Positions 47,018-58,880 of a DNA stretch of 64,000 nucleotides are shown piece by piece (position 1 is the stretch's first letter; each line of letters opens with the position of its first letter). Under the pieces are notes generated by a model that was not told the origin of the DNA, made no database searches, and worked only from the letters and a program-made list of their open reading frames with translations. Source of the stretch: Sisyra terminalis. Its lineage: Eukaryota; Arthropoda; Insecta; Neuroptera; Sisyridae. The position numbers were made by a program, and so were the translations under genes. Where the stretch lies: contig OY292275.1 of NCBI GenBank assembly GCA_958496175.1, positions 40,377,701 to 40,441,700 of the forward strand. Direction: 5' to 3'.

Positions 47018-47261
47018 GTAAGTTTTAATTATTTATATTAGACCTTAATTAATTGTTAAAAAATATTTTTTTTTGAAAATATCAAAAATTTCCCCCTATC
47101 GTTCTCTCTGATTTTCATGAATGAATTGCAATGTGTGAGAGAGAACGCCTGAACGACCTGTTGGAAATAGGTCATACATTCATAAGCTGAACCCAAGCAT
47201 TATAAGCCTTTGAAATCTTTTTATTGAAAATTGACTAAATTTAGGATTCCCTTGTTCACAG
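47018..47261 (+). other. Intron 1 of the secreted precursor gene
   Basis: Begins GTAAGTTTT (consensus donor), ends TTCCCTTGTTCACAG (good polypyrimidine acceptor), with a TTGACTAAAT branch-point candidate at 47,231. 244 bp. Confidence 0.7.
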
Positions 47262-48599
47262 ATGAAGAACCACTCATTCTTTCACCTCCCATTTATACTA
47301 TCAGTTATGGTAATTTTACCATACGGTTTATGGTCATACCCTGTTTTTGGAACGACAAGGTTTGGCCGATCAACCGTTCCGATTCGTCGAACATCATCCA
47401 ATTGGGATCTATCGGTTCCGACATACTCTTTACCATCATACCAGCAAGTTAATTTACCCCGTAGCCGTTTATCACATTATCCGACAACTTATTACAACGC
47501 TTTGTATCCCTACGCTCAGGATTACTTTGATGATTACTATTACCCGCAAGAACCAATTACTTACCCAATTTACTATGCCCCGACTCGGGGTTCATCAAAA
47601 TACAATGTCTATCAAACCTTCCCATACTACTACGACGATCGTAGAAATCTCCCTCTATCCAATTACGGCTATTATAACTTTGATGAAACTACCGATCCCG
47701 TAGATGATTTACAAGAAGAAATTTTACAAGAAGAACGAGAACAACGCGAAGAAGCTCTCCCCATCGGTCAAGAAACTTGGTATGAAGGTGAAATACCATC
47801 TCAAAAAGAAGAATCCATGGACGATGTCAACGCAGCATTCTTACAAAATTTAATAATGTCACACATGTATAACGATGTGCTTAAATCGAACAAAAATGAA
47901 AATGTTGCCACTAAAAATATGGAAGGCTTTATTGCTGCAGATGATCATGATTATATGGAGGACAATGAAAACAGTTGGTATCCAGATGTTAAACCTGACA
48001 ACTCTCGAAAATATAACAATGAATATGAAGACGAAGAAGTGCGTGAATTGAAATCATTACAAAAACCGCTGAAAACAAATAACAAAAAAGAGCGTAAAGA
48101 ATTGATGAATAAGTCCACTAATAAGAAGAAGCAAAATTCTGTATTGAATACCAATAATAACGATGACATGTGGATTCATTGGAACAAGAAGCGATTAGCC
48201 GATGAACCGATTGGAAAAATTATTTATGAAAATAAAAAGCAAGAATTGAGCGAACATGGCCCATGGCCACCAGCATATTCGACTTTGTCATTTAGTGACC
48301 GCAAATCAAATGCTCATGTCGCTAATAAGGAGCATACTGTAAGCAGCACAGAAATTCCCAAAACAACATCGTCTACAACTGCTGCTCCAAAGAAAGATGA
48401 AGCTGTGCGGAATACGCGCGGCGGGCAAAAAGAGGTTGTTTTGCTACGACCCGCAACACCAGTTCGACATCCCTTTGCTGAGCCTGTATTAGAACTTTTG
48501 GAACAAGAAAAAGAAAATGAAAATGATCTGAAGAAAAGATCGCCGTCCGTGTATGACACCATCAAACATCTATTAGACATGGAGGACGCGTTGAAAGAG
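47262..48599 (+). CDS. Secreted tyrosine-rich precursor with dibasic sites (exon 2, gene incomplete)
   Basis: 446 open codons, then GAG|GTAAGT, a consensus phase-0 donor; reading on would add only 15 residues before a stop at 48647. Residues 1-25 form a signal peptide (FFHLPFILSVMVILPYGLWS). Residues 51-140 are very rich in Tyr and Pro (YYNALYPYAQDYFDDYYYP), 148-165 are Glu-rich, and the middle is acidic and Asn/Lys-rich. Basic cleavage-type sites are RR 42-43, RR 127-128, KKR 309-311 and KKR 424-426, the last freeing a C-terminal part starting SPSVYDTIKHLL. No enzyme or adhesion domain is visible. The make-up suits a neuropeptide or other processed secretory precursor. The phrase NVYQTFPYYYDDRR faintly recalls the NVP-like/prohormone precursors of insects, but I am not sure of that. 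With splicing the product gains one extra N-terminal Met. Later exons are not identified. Confidence 0.85.
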
Positions 48600-50300
48600 G
48601 TAAGTGATTTTTTTAAATTTTTTTTTATCGAGCGTTTCCACGAATAACGTTTTCTGTGAAAGAATTTTTGTATTTGAAAAAGTCGATTTTGAACACTTTA
48701 ATTCGCTGGGGTCGGGAAACTAAGCCTCGACATACATAAATCCATTTACGCAATTCGAATTGCGCAACAATTCTGTGTTATAATTGTCTTTATTTTTTAT
48801 TGTGATCATGACATTTTAAATTCTGGTTTGATTTCTTTTAATTTTGGGGGAAAATTTATTCGTGGAAATTGTCATTGAAGGAATCTGCATCAGAGAAATG
48901 ACCTAGGAAGTTTTTTTTATAATATTCGATCAAGTTTAATACAGCAATAATCTGCAATATGGCGAAAATCTGTTTCTTTTTGGTCGATTTAGCTCATACA
49001 TGTATAATTTTCGTAGCCAAAGGATAATTTTCGTTTTTGTTGATTCTTGGCAACGAAGTGGGATAATAAATTTAAACTCCATATTAAAATGTGGAAAATA
49101 GGGAAAAATAAAAACGAAAGGTACAGAAATATTCTAAATTTTAAATTGAGTAAAATGTTCTAATTTTAAATGGAAATAAAACGAAAGCAAAAGAAAAAAA
49201 GAATCGTGACGGTGTTTGTGGCGTCGATTTTGTTCATTGACGACGACTAGGTGAACTTTTTGGCTCGAATTGGGCGACGAATGGCGTCGCGATGGCTTCC
49301 GTCAAAGTTGGTGCCAAACAAATAATTCATTATACAAGACATCGGTGTATCAGCCCATTCAACTTTACACATAAATAACTCGTCTATTTTATACTCCGAC
49401 ATCGAATAACAAAATAACGATTTTATCTTTTTTATTTTAATAACGAGATTTTTCCCATTGGAAAAAAGCGATTGTCTCATCCATTTACTGTATTGAAATT
49501 TGTCTGTATTTCCCTACACATTCCACAAAGGAAATGTGAGCACACTAAAATGCAATGTTGCAATTCACTTATTCGAAAATTATATTTTCGTTTACGTAAG
49601 CGAGTTTTCCTGTTCTTTCACAAACACTTAAAACTAGAACTATCGGTCGTTCAACTAACGTTTGTCGAGAATTCGAGCCAAAAGCTGAAATGAACGAGAG
49701 GTTATTATATTGCAATATGGAACAAAAAAATTCACAAACTTTGAAAAATTCCAATAAATTTTCGTACGAATGTCTGTTTTCAAACTAGCATTGCATTTTA
49801 TCGATTCGACAAATTTAATAAAATTTTCAATGCATTTCAATTTATATATCTTCTTCAGATCAACATTCCAAAGTTTTCCATACAATGAAATAATCTCGAG
49901 AAAAATCATTTTGAAATTGCACTCTTAATCCTACGACATACATCAGAAACGAATGTTTTTGTGTGTAATAAGTATATTTTACATTTGAATGCGAAAAACT
50001 AAGTAATGCTTTTGCAAACTTTAGTAACCCACTAACAACATCACGGTAGAAGACAAAAAAATTATTGTCTTTATTTTTAACTCGAATCACTATAAAATGA
50101 TGAAGACCAAAAGGAAAAGTATCGCTCAAAGCTCGTTAGGAAAATTAAGAAAACTTCTCTTCAGAAAATTTTGTGACTCTTCCAAAAAAAATTTTCTCCT
50201 ATAGCTTGCTCCTACCAAAATATTTTTGGGAATAATTTCATCTGAATCTTCCAGGTGTAAAAAATAATTTAAAATTGTTTGAGCCATTCTTATTTTTTTT
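48600..50300 (+). other. Start of intron 2, with a CpG-rich patch
   Basis: Donor at 48600. About 49,200-49,310 is rich in CG (GACGGTGTTTGTGGCGTCG, GGCGACGAATGGCGTCGCG) with no clear frame or splice pair, and may be an intronic enhancer or unseen exon. AATAAA at 49065 could end a read-through transcript stopping at 48647. Small frames on the minus strand are not credible. Confidence 0.45.
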
Positions 50301-50466
50301 AATTGTTATTTACCGTCGCTATATAACTACTAAGTTCCTTTAGCGTCTCTAGGGTGAATTAAATCCGTTATCGAGAAATATTGAAAATTTGCATGATACG
50401 AGGATCGAACCCACTATCTACTAATTTTGGAGCGGTCACCTAGACCACTCGGCTACCAGTAGGCTT
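50301..50466 (-). mobile_element. tRNA-derived SINE, nearly full length
   Basis: Minus strand: AAGCCTACTGGTAGCCGAGTGG head with A box, GGAGC, B box GGGTTCGATCCTCG, body with CGGATTTAATTCACCC and AGTTATATAGCGACGGTAAATAAC. TTCTTA occurs on both sides and may be a short remnant of the target duplication. It lies in the presumed intron of the 46.8-kb gene, opposite in orientation. Confidence 0.85.
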
Positions 50467-51159
50467 CTTAAAAATTATTCAACTAAAATAACTGCCAAAC
50501 AAATTTGGGAAATGAAAAACATTTAGACAGTTACCTATTAAGATATTGCTGAGGAAAACCTGCACCACTTGCTTTACGAACTATAAGTCATGCTTTTTTT
50601 TTCTCTACCTTCAACGTTTAATAACATTACTAGTAAAATATGAAATTGAGCAATTGTATGTCATAAGCCTTTTAAACGTGGTCATTTATAATCAAATTTT
50701 AGGTTATCATTTCAGGTTTCATTTTGCAACCAAGCCTTGAGAAAATTCAGTGAAAAATTTGTGTTCGATATGAAATTCAATTCATAGTACTCATCTCATT
50801 GTCAGTTTGGATCCAATTTCCAACGTAAAACTCTTATTTCAGAACAAGAGGATGAAATTAAAATAAAACAAAAATGGTCCATTTTTTTTTTGAAGTCAAA
50901 ATAACCAACCTGATATAGAAGCTTTACCCTAAGCTTTTTGTAGAAAAAATCTGCATCATTATGTATTTATTTGCGTCCATTAAGTAAGCATTACACTTTT
51001 GAAGTTTGTAAAAAATAACTTCGAAATATTTTGTCGCTTTTGTGGTTCGAGAAGTTTGAAATTATTTTTCAGAAAAACCCAATGTAGTTTCAAATTGACG
51101 TTTAGAGCTTTTCTGTAAATATAAAAATTTCGATTTGTTTTTACACTATAAATTGGTGT
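50467..51159. other. AT-rich DNA, presumed intronic or intergenic
   Basis: No exon or repeat recognised. Confidence 0.5.
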
Positions 51160-51480
51160 AATTTTGTGGTTCAAATTTTCCGTGAAAACGCCGTTTAAAG
51201 AAAAAGCTCAGTTTTGAGCATTTTTCAAATATTGAATTTGCAATTTTTGCACCATTATTTGGAGCTTTTTGTGACTCAAGAGGTTTGAAAGAAATAACAA
51301 TTTTAAAGAATATTTTTCGAGAAAATGCTGTATGGAAAGAGCCCAATTAAGAATTTTAATTGTCTTAAGAATGTTTCAAATTGAGAATTTTCTTTAAACG
51401 GCATTCTTACGAAAAATATTTGCGCGAGAAAATGTTTTCTTTCAAATCTTTTTAACCACAAAACTAAGCCAACTAATAGC
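51160..51480. repeat. Diverged inverted-repeat segment
   Basis: GTGAAAACGCCGTTTAAAGAAAA at 51182 is mirrored by TTTTCTTTAAACGGCATTCTTAC at 51390, and looser matches extend outward (TTTTGTGGTT...). It is probably an old foldback element. Frames on the minus strand here are not credible. Confidence 0.45.
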
Positions 51481-54042
51481 GTAAAAAATCAAAAATTTTA
51501 ATACTTATAGAAGCTCCAAACGTCTACTTAGCACTACACAGGATTTTCCTGGAAAATATACGATCAACATTTTTTTTCTTTCCAGAATTCTTGAATGGCA
51601 AAAAAACGTATAAATATTTGCTAGTTAGTTTTTACAAACTCCAAAAGTTTAATGTTAACTGGATGGACGTTATTTATTTCGATAGTTTTAACTTTTGAGT
51701 ACAAATAAGATTTTATAACATCGAAATTAATTCATATATCCAGACCAATAGTTAAAAATTGAACTTTTCATTAATATTTGTATTACGTAACAGTATTTTT
51801 TTATATATTGAAACCTTTGGTAAACAATTATAATATTATTATGTGGGGAAGTTTTTACTGTTACATAAATGTTTCTTCAGACAATAAAAACAGAAAGTTA
51901 TACAAGACATTAACGTCATATTTAACAATACTAAACTAAATGGTAATACTTTCTTTTAGCCATTCAACAAAGTTATATCTTTAAAATTGTTATCGAATAC
52001 GTCAAAAATTACGTAGATTCGATTGACGTAATCTTTACAAATTTATCCTATTTTTTTTTGTTACGCAACTATTACATTTGCCACAAAAAATTGATATTAA
52101 TAAATACATCAAACATATTCCAAATGTTAAAATCAATTTCAAAGATAAACAATGCCAACGAAACATATCAAAATCCAAATTTTTCGATTTTCCTTATCAC
52201 CAATGTTAATCGTTCAATTACCAATGAAGGTAAAATCTATTTTCAATCTCCACAGCTTTTGTCGCTACTATAGATAAGACCGAAATTAATCAAAAAGCTT
52301 TTTATACAGCTTTCAATAAAACTCATGTGATTTCGTTATTTTATGGATCTATTGAAAATAAAGTTTGTCAATTAAATTTACCATTCAGTTTATTACTTCC
52401 CAAATTAGTAAAACGTTTTTTTTCCTACAAAACAAGTATGTCACTTACTTGTTGGTTTGAGCTTTTATTACACTAAAAAAGATATTGACTTTGTCTATGT
52501 TTATTACGCAAAAGTTAATAAAGCTTTATGAGAATTGAGTATTTTTAGCTCAAATCGAACTCTTAGTAACCGAATTAATTGAAAATGGGATGGGGGAGAG
52601 ATTGAAAACAAATATTACTGTCTAAGAAAATCTTTAAAAAAATAAATGAGACTTCAGTAAATTTAAGATTCTTCGATTGATTCTTACAAATATTTCACAC
52701 TTGCTGAAAAAATATAAAATATATTTTCTAAGTAGTTGTTTTGAATTCTATTAAGCGGGTCCTACAAAAAATTCCTCACATAAGTTTGATTTCTGACGTA
52801 ATTCTAGTCCTTCTAAGCAGATCTAAGATTCCGATTCTCTTTCTTCTTTATTTCTTGAATGCTTCCGATAAATTTTTATGTTATTTTTCCTTTTTCTTCT
52901 CGGTTGACATTTTTATTGCTTCGTACTAATAATTAATTTCAAAGCAGTGAAGGTACCTTTTTTACTATAACTGGAGATTTAAATTTTTGGGTTTGACTTC
53001 TATTATCAATAACTATTTTCGAAGTTTCAAGAAAGATTTTTTTTTCTTAAATTCGAATATTGTGATTGGTTATTGTATTTATTTTTAAAATCCGTCAAGG
53101 AATACATCTTTGGTAATAATACTTCCCAAATATAACAACAAATTTAGTCTCATTTTGTAGTTCTATGTTCTCACGATGATTTTCAACAGCTTTCATATTT
53201 ATTCAATTCCATTTTTGTCGAGTTATTACATCTATTGTATTTTTATTCTCTATCTTCATTAACAAAAAAGTATTCCAAGCCTTCTCTCAAGTGAATTTCA
53301 ATTCTGGAAAAAATATTCAAGAGTTTCTTTCGCATCACTCAATCAAAAACTTTTTATCAGTCGATGAAATACGTAGGTACCAATTTCCTGGGTTCGACCT
53401 AACAATTTGGTTGAGAAGTTTTACATTATTATTAATGGATTCCTCATTTCCTTCCTTCTTATGAGTTATGGGCAACGTATGGAAAAATAAACAAAACCAA
53501 TTTCCTTCAAATTAAAAAATAATTTTAGAAAACTATCTTTAAAAAACTGAACCTCTAAAAATTGAATTCCATTGCAAATTTCAAGCAAAGTCAAGTTGAT
53601 AGGTTTTTTTCAATAATATCTTTCAGCAGCAGTTTACATTATCAAATATAATGCTGCCGATGGAAATCATCAAACATAGACAAATAATATATTTATGCAA
53701 ATAAGTAGAAGTTATAAATAAGGGTTAAATTCAAAAAGTGTTCTAAGTTATATTTTTAATAATTAAAATAGTTCAAACACTTCAACACTCAAGTCTGAAA
53801 ATATAGTCATAAACAGCTTAACTTTTGAAAAAAAAGGTAAACTAAGTTACAACCTTATAGTATCTCACCCTTAATATGCAGTTCCACCCCTGTACAAAAT
53901 TGAGGTTTACGAATTTATAATAATAATTTCAGAAAAACCATTAATTTTTCAAAATGAAGCTTAATCGACTAACATCACCTTGACTTTAACGTGTTTATAT
54001 GCGGACAGTAAATAAAAATTAAAAAAGCATATAGTTATACAT
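51481..54042. other. AT-rich DNA, presumed intronic or intergenic
   Basis: No credible exon. Frames at 52058 and 52741 have no domain or splice context. Confidence 0.5.
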
Positions 54043-54055
54043 ATGTAGTTTTAAA

Positions 54056-54225
54056 GCCTTCTGGTGGCCGAGTGGTCTAGGTGACCGCTCCAAAACTAGT
54101 AGATTTTAAGTTCGATCCTCGTATCGCGCAAATTTTCGATATTTCTTGATATACGGGTTTTTATTAACTCTAGAGTCGCTATAGACCTAAGTAGTTATAA
54201 AGCGACGGTAAATAAGAACAAAAAT
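54056..54225 (+). mobile_element. Full-length tRNA-derived SINE with target duplication
   Basis: The reference copy in this window, 170 bp. Head GCCTTCTGGTGGCCGAGTGG with A box, GACCGCTCC, B box AAGTTCGATCCTCG, body TCGCGCAAATTTTCGATATT and TTTTTATTAACTCTAGAGTCGC, end AGTTATAAAGCGACGGTAAATAA and tail GAACAAAAAT. ATGTAGTTTTAAA (54043-54055) and ATGTTGTTTTAAA (54226-54238) are a 13-bp target duplication with one mismatch, so this is one of the youngest copies. The A box is of the tRNA-Ser/Leu type (GCCGAGTGG). Confidence 0.9.
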
Positions 54226-54238
54226 ATGTTGTTTTAAA

Positions 54239-55667
54239 TATATGAAAATATGTTGTTTTAAATATATCATGAAAATTATGAATATTTTTCTTAGAATTGA
54301 AATTTGTAAACAAGTTTCACTCAACATCTTATGGCGTTGATATAATAAAACAGTAAATGAACAGAGAATAAAACATTGAGCTTTCATTGATATTTACTCA
54401 TAAAATTTTAAATTTATGGAACTGTCAGAAGTCATAAAAATATTTTCCTTGCGAATCTGCAGAGAAATTAATAATGTTTCAACGCAATTTATATTTTCCG
54501 CAATATAAAAATGCAAGTAAATAAAAAGCGTTTTTATGATTTCGTTCATATATTATACATACATTGAATTGAAACAGAATTGACACAGAAAGCTTACAAA
54601 TATCAATAAAATAAGACGCTTTAATCAATTAAAACCGCCATTGTTATTTTTCAAACTAAATTTTTCGCTTGTTTTTGAGTCAAAGAACAAAGAAATTTTT
54701 ACATAATTGTAAATATAAAAATTCAAAAAAAAGGTATTATATCAGATCAAGAGAAAGAACACGTTACATATTTGTGATTATAATTATTGCAGAAAAGATA
54801 AAATCTTCAATTTTAACCATTTTATTGTTGTAACCATAAACAGACTTCCCAAAGCAAAAATTGTTAACGTCCAATTTTTATTGAACGCTAAACTATTTGG
54901 CGACATTTTATTTTGTCGCAAACATAAAAACAAAAGTTATATACTTATTTTATAAATATAACTTCCTTCTTACATACTTTTCAGCAATTTAGCTATAAAA
55001 ATTCTACGGTTAGATCCTAAAAGTTACTCTAACCATTTATAGTTTTACACAACCTAAACTATCAATTTTATACGTGAAAAATGAAATTTAATAAAATCGC
55101 TTGCGCAATTTCAATGCAAAATTTTATTATATGCTACACTAGAAATATGTCCTTATAAAACGGAGGTCTTTGAACGTGTGAGACGCTGTCAATCACCTAT
55201 ATAACAAAGTGAAATATTGACTTTAGTGTGTCGTAGCATTTTTTTTTAATTTTCGCAAATTAAAAGTGGCAGTCATGAAAATCTTTACATTTACAAGATA
55301 ATAAATTTAAGCCGAACCTTTATAAAACTTTATCAGTTAGTAACAGTTATTAAACAATAGTGGGCTCTATAAAGTTAGTTGGTTCTAGTACATTGTATAT
55401 ACCTTTTATAGATAGCAAATCTTGATTCTTAACTGGAGATATATATCAACATTTATTTGCTCATTTAGTAAATAGTATTAACATTGAGTTAAATGGATAT
55501 CACGTATTTGCAATTTCGCTTTTTTAGACTATAACATTCACAAGGTAAAATAACACATTTTATTAAACTTTTTTCCCATCATAACGCTAGAACATATATC
55601 AGTCGTTTATATTTGAGCTACTGAATATGCATATCAAATTAGATAATAAAAAGAAATATTTTTGCAG
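54239..55667. other. AT-rich DNA
   Basis: Just after the SINE a 24-bp unit (AAAATATGTTGTTTTAAATATATG) is tandemly doubled. Otherwise nothing recognised. Confidence 0.5.
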
Positions 55668-55719
55668 TAACTCCCTATATTATCTAATGTACATTTTATT
55701 GTCGCTGGTGTTTTCAAAC
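55668..55719 (+). other. Candidate small exon
   Basis: AATATTTTTGCAG| and |GTAAGTATGG bracket 52 nt in which one frame is open. It reads NSLYYLMYILLSLVFSN, a hydrophobic run that could be a membrane segment, or a signal peptide from the internal Met. If joined to the phase-0 donor at 48600 it would give an immediate TAA, ending the 46.8-kb protein at Glu446. The call rests only on splice-site quality. Confidence 0.25.
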
Positions 55720-55903
55720 GTAAGTATGGATATTACTTAGGCAGTGCACTGATTATTAAAGCTTTGCACCTCCGTTTCAATTTATGGATACTTTTTATAT
55801 CAATCTTTTTAAAATAGAAAATTTTAAGTAAGTTTATGTAGACTCAAAAGTATAAAGTGTTACAAAAATTTGGAAAATCGAAAATTTAGTTGTTTTTTTT
55901 GTT

Positions 55904-56010
55904 TGGTGATTATTTATTAGCTCTCTATAACTGCTTAGTTGACTGTAGAGTTAATAAAAAATCCGTAAGCCGGGAAATATTATAATAGAAAATATGTTCA
56001 AAATGAGGTC
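55904..56010 (-). mobile_element. tRNA-derived SINE, 5'-truncated and diverged
   Basis: Minus strand keeps ATATTTCCCGGCTTACGGATTTTT, TTATTAACTCTACAGTC and AGTTATAGAGAGC from the body of the family. The head is missing. Confidence 0.6.
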
Positions 56011-56440
56011 TACAGTAAATCGAAATCTTATATGGGGGTATATAATTTAATATGTGATCTGCGAAGTTATGTTGTACTTCCAAAGTGGCTTGCAATATCC
56101 TTAGGGTTTGACATTTTTACTTTTAAATCTCATTGAAATATGTGTATGTATTGAGATGTACAGACCATATTTTAATTGAATAATCAACTTTTGAAAAAAT
56201 ATATCCAGTTTTATATATTTACTTCGAAATCCAATGATACATACGCATCAACTCACTAATTATAAGAACCTACTCAAAAAAAATAAAACTTCTAGCTAGA
56301 ATTTAGGAAGCTTTCTCAACAAAAAATATGTAAATACAAAGACAGAGATTTGCAAGGAAAAAAATAGCAATCATTTATTATCATTTATCAGTTGTAAATC
56401 AGTTATAACTCTTTGCAAAAGTTGTGGTTTTCGGATTCGA
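56011..56440. other. AT-rich DNA
   Basis: Nothing recognised. Confidence 0.5.
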
Positions 56441-56454
56441 GGCTTTTTATATGG

Positions 56455-56540
56455 GCTTTCTTTCTTGCCTGCCGACGTTTCGCGTTCTGGAGTCCGGAGT
56501 CTCTTCAGATTACATCTTCAAGACGAAACAAGTTCCGAAT
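56455..56540 (-). mobile_element. Possible relic of a second Penelope family terminal region
   Basis: The minus strand reads CTTGAAGATGTAATCTGAAGAGACTCC... then CGCGAAACGTCGGCAGGC. The succession CTGAAGA, a GACTCC/GGACTCC block, and CGAAACGTCGGC resembles the hammerhead-bearing end of other Penelope-like families, where CTGATGA is followed by stem II and GAAACGTC. The core is altered and no ORF is attached. Confidence 0.35.
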
Positions 56541-57666
56541 ATGCTTTGAGTAACGATTTTCAATAAAACTATAACTTTAACAAAGAGTTTTAATAATATA
56601 AAGATTGGCCGCGAAAGTCTGAAATCTAAAACTCTTGGTAGAAATTCCACTCAAAGTTAGCATAGCTTTAAAAAAAAAAAAAAATATTTCTAAAAGATAT
56701 AAGAATGACTTTTCCGTTCTTTCTCGAAATGTATAAAATAAAGATACTTATATAACTCAATTCTTAAGACATTTATGGATTTTAAAATGAAAATTGCATT
56801 TCTATAATTCAAAGTTTCCGATGCGTTCTCGTTAGTATAAGTACTATTATTTGTCTGCTTTGAGTAATAATTTATCTCTTTTGACATGATATAAGTAGTT
56901 GAACACTGAAGAGTAGCAAATCTTTCTCCTTTGTTTATATCAAACAGTTGGTAAAAGAACAGCAATTACTCATAAAGTTACAAATAGAAAATACCATAGA
57001 CATATTACAAACAGTTTCTCTATTCAAGCTATTGTTTCAAAGCACAGCTAAATAATCGAATATACGCTTGTAATTCTTAAGCGATTTCTATTTTCATTTT
57101 TCTTCTACGAAGAAAAATGAAGTTCTTTGATTAAATATCAACATGAAGAAAATCAAATTATATTTTACGAAATGAAAGTTGTTGATTTAGTTTTTAAGGG
57201 TTTGCTATTTGATTAGTTTGTTATTTCTAATGTGAAATTGAGTGGCAATTTATTTTTAGAACCTATATTGTCGATGGTAAAACAGAAGCTGAAGTTTTCA
57301 CTGTTCATTATAAGAAGGTAATTCAATAATTTTTAGGGGACGAAATTCAATTGAAACATGAAAGCTTTCAAGGACGCATTACGATTAAATTGAATTGGAA
57401 AAAAGACAAGCACAGTATATGAGAGTAAATTTGCTCTGAAATTTAGTTAATTATGAAACTCAAACTCTCAATATTTGTTTGTAATTTGCAAGAGATTAAA
57501 GATTTATTATACAATATAATATTGTGGTTGCGCCAATATAATGCTAGAGCGATAGGATTTTCAATGGTAATTCAACAGGTTAGCTCAAATTATAATGTTG
57601 AACTTGTTTTTCGCGCATTTGAAAGTTAATTATATTTGGTCGTGATAAAATTTATAGATTTTATTT
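56541..57666. other. AT-rich DNA
   Basis: A run of A at 56,670 and short frames only. No gene. Confidence 0.5.
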
Positions 57667-57845
57667 TGCAATGACGTTTCTTTCGCTCATTTAATTCGGG
57701 CGGTACCCACTTATCCATTTTTTTCACCTTTCCAATATGTATGGTAAACTTTCATCCAGGTAACAAGTCCTCTCATAGATAAAGTTGGATTTGGTTCCCC
57801 AAACACCTTTAGATTATTATTTTTCACCGACGTTTGGGTCGTCAT
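57667..57845 (-). pseudogene. Fragment of a mariner transposase
   Basis: Minus-strand reading gives DDPNVGEK, stops, ESLPYILER in another frame, and then KKMDKWVPPELNERKK. The last matches the highly conserved linker of mariner transposases (K-DKWVPHEL-E) that follows the N-terminal DNA-binding half. Catalytic DDE regions and both ends are absent, and frameshifts and stops are present. It is an old, short remnant. Confidence 0.8.
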
Positions 57846-58349
57846 TTTGTAGTGAAATCACTAAATCGATTTTTTTAAGCTAATGCTACACTTTCGATCG
57901 TTATTTTCTCCAAACTCTTGGCTTATGTTGCGTGCAACTTTTGCAGTATTATTACTAAGTTTATGCTCATATAAAAAAATACACAAATATCGGTTGAATT
58001 CATATCGGTGCATAATTAAAAACAAACAAGGGATTTTCCAGGAAATCTTCTTTGTTAAAATGTCATTCTCGCAATTAACAGTACGAGTATAATCGAGATT
58101 GTACCAAAAACGAAAGTATAACAAAAACAGGGAGACAAACGTTCACTTATAAAAATATGCACATTTCATAGGACTAACCTAATATATTTGTACTTATATA
58201 CTCATTTGGGTCCTATACTTATATCTGAACTTAAAATCAACGAAGACAATGAAAACTTATACTTTGAATTTGTCTATTTGCCTGCTACATATTAGCTAGA
58301 AAGATATAAGAAGTTTTATACAACCTAGATGAAGCTATTTTTTTTAACG
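57846..58349. other. AT-rich DNA
   Basis: Two opposed frames at 57861-58124 overlap each other; neither is recognisable. Confidence 0.45.
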
Positions 58350-58880
58350 AAATCCTATTGGCCTGACAATCAAATGACGTCACAGTACAGAAATTTTAAA
58401 ATCCTACGATCGTTTACCTATGGTAAATGTATTTAAACACCAATAGAAAGGTTGTTTAAATCGTTCAAACTAAATGTTAATGATTAAAATTTATTTTATT
58501 TGAAACCTAGTGAGGCCAGGATAAATTTATTAGACTTCGTAAATGATTTAAAGATAAAGTATGTTAGTTTACCCTTTAGGAATTACTTTACAATTAGTAA
58601 TCTAAGCAGAGAAGGAGAGAAATTGCTTCAAATAATTATCTCTCTCTATTTCATAAAAAAAATTCAGAGTATTTTTAGAATATTATATTTTCCCGTTCTG
58701 GAAAATTTTAAAAACTGTGTAAATTTTTACTGTTTTTATAACAACCACTCTATAATATGTTTATATGTCGGTTTTAATGAATGGACTGTGACGTTACAGA
58801 CGACCCATAGGCGCACCCATCGTTTTTGGAGTCTCATTTGCTTATCAAAGTTAAAACTTTTTTTTATCAAAATATCAATT
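58350..58880. repeat. Possible inverted-ended element with TGACGTCA motif
   Basis: AATGACGTCACAGTACAG near 58,372 and ACTGTGACGTTACAGACG near 58,784 are inverted. The right part resembles 437-460 (ACTGTGACGTCACAAACGACG). This suggests a dispersed repeat. A 130-codon frame here opens with TTG and has no domain. Confidence 0.35.

Noticed and set aside
47347..47703. 118-codon second frame within exon 2 of the secreted precursor
   Set aside because: Shadow of the main frame; no initiation advantage and no domain.
54060..54110. tRNA gene at the SINE head
   Set aside because: A and B boxes are present but no cloverleaf closes; the same head recurs in many dispersed copies with a common body.
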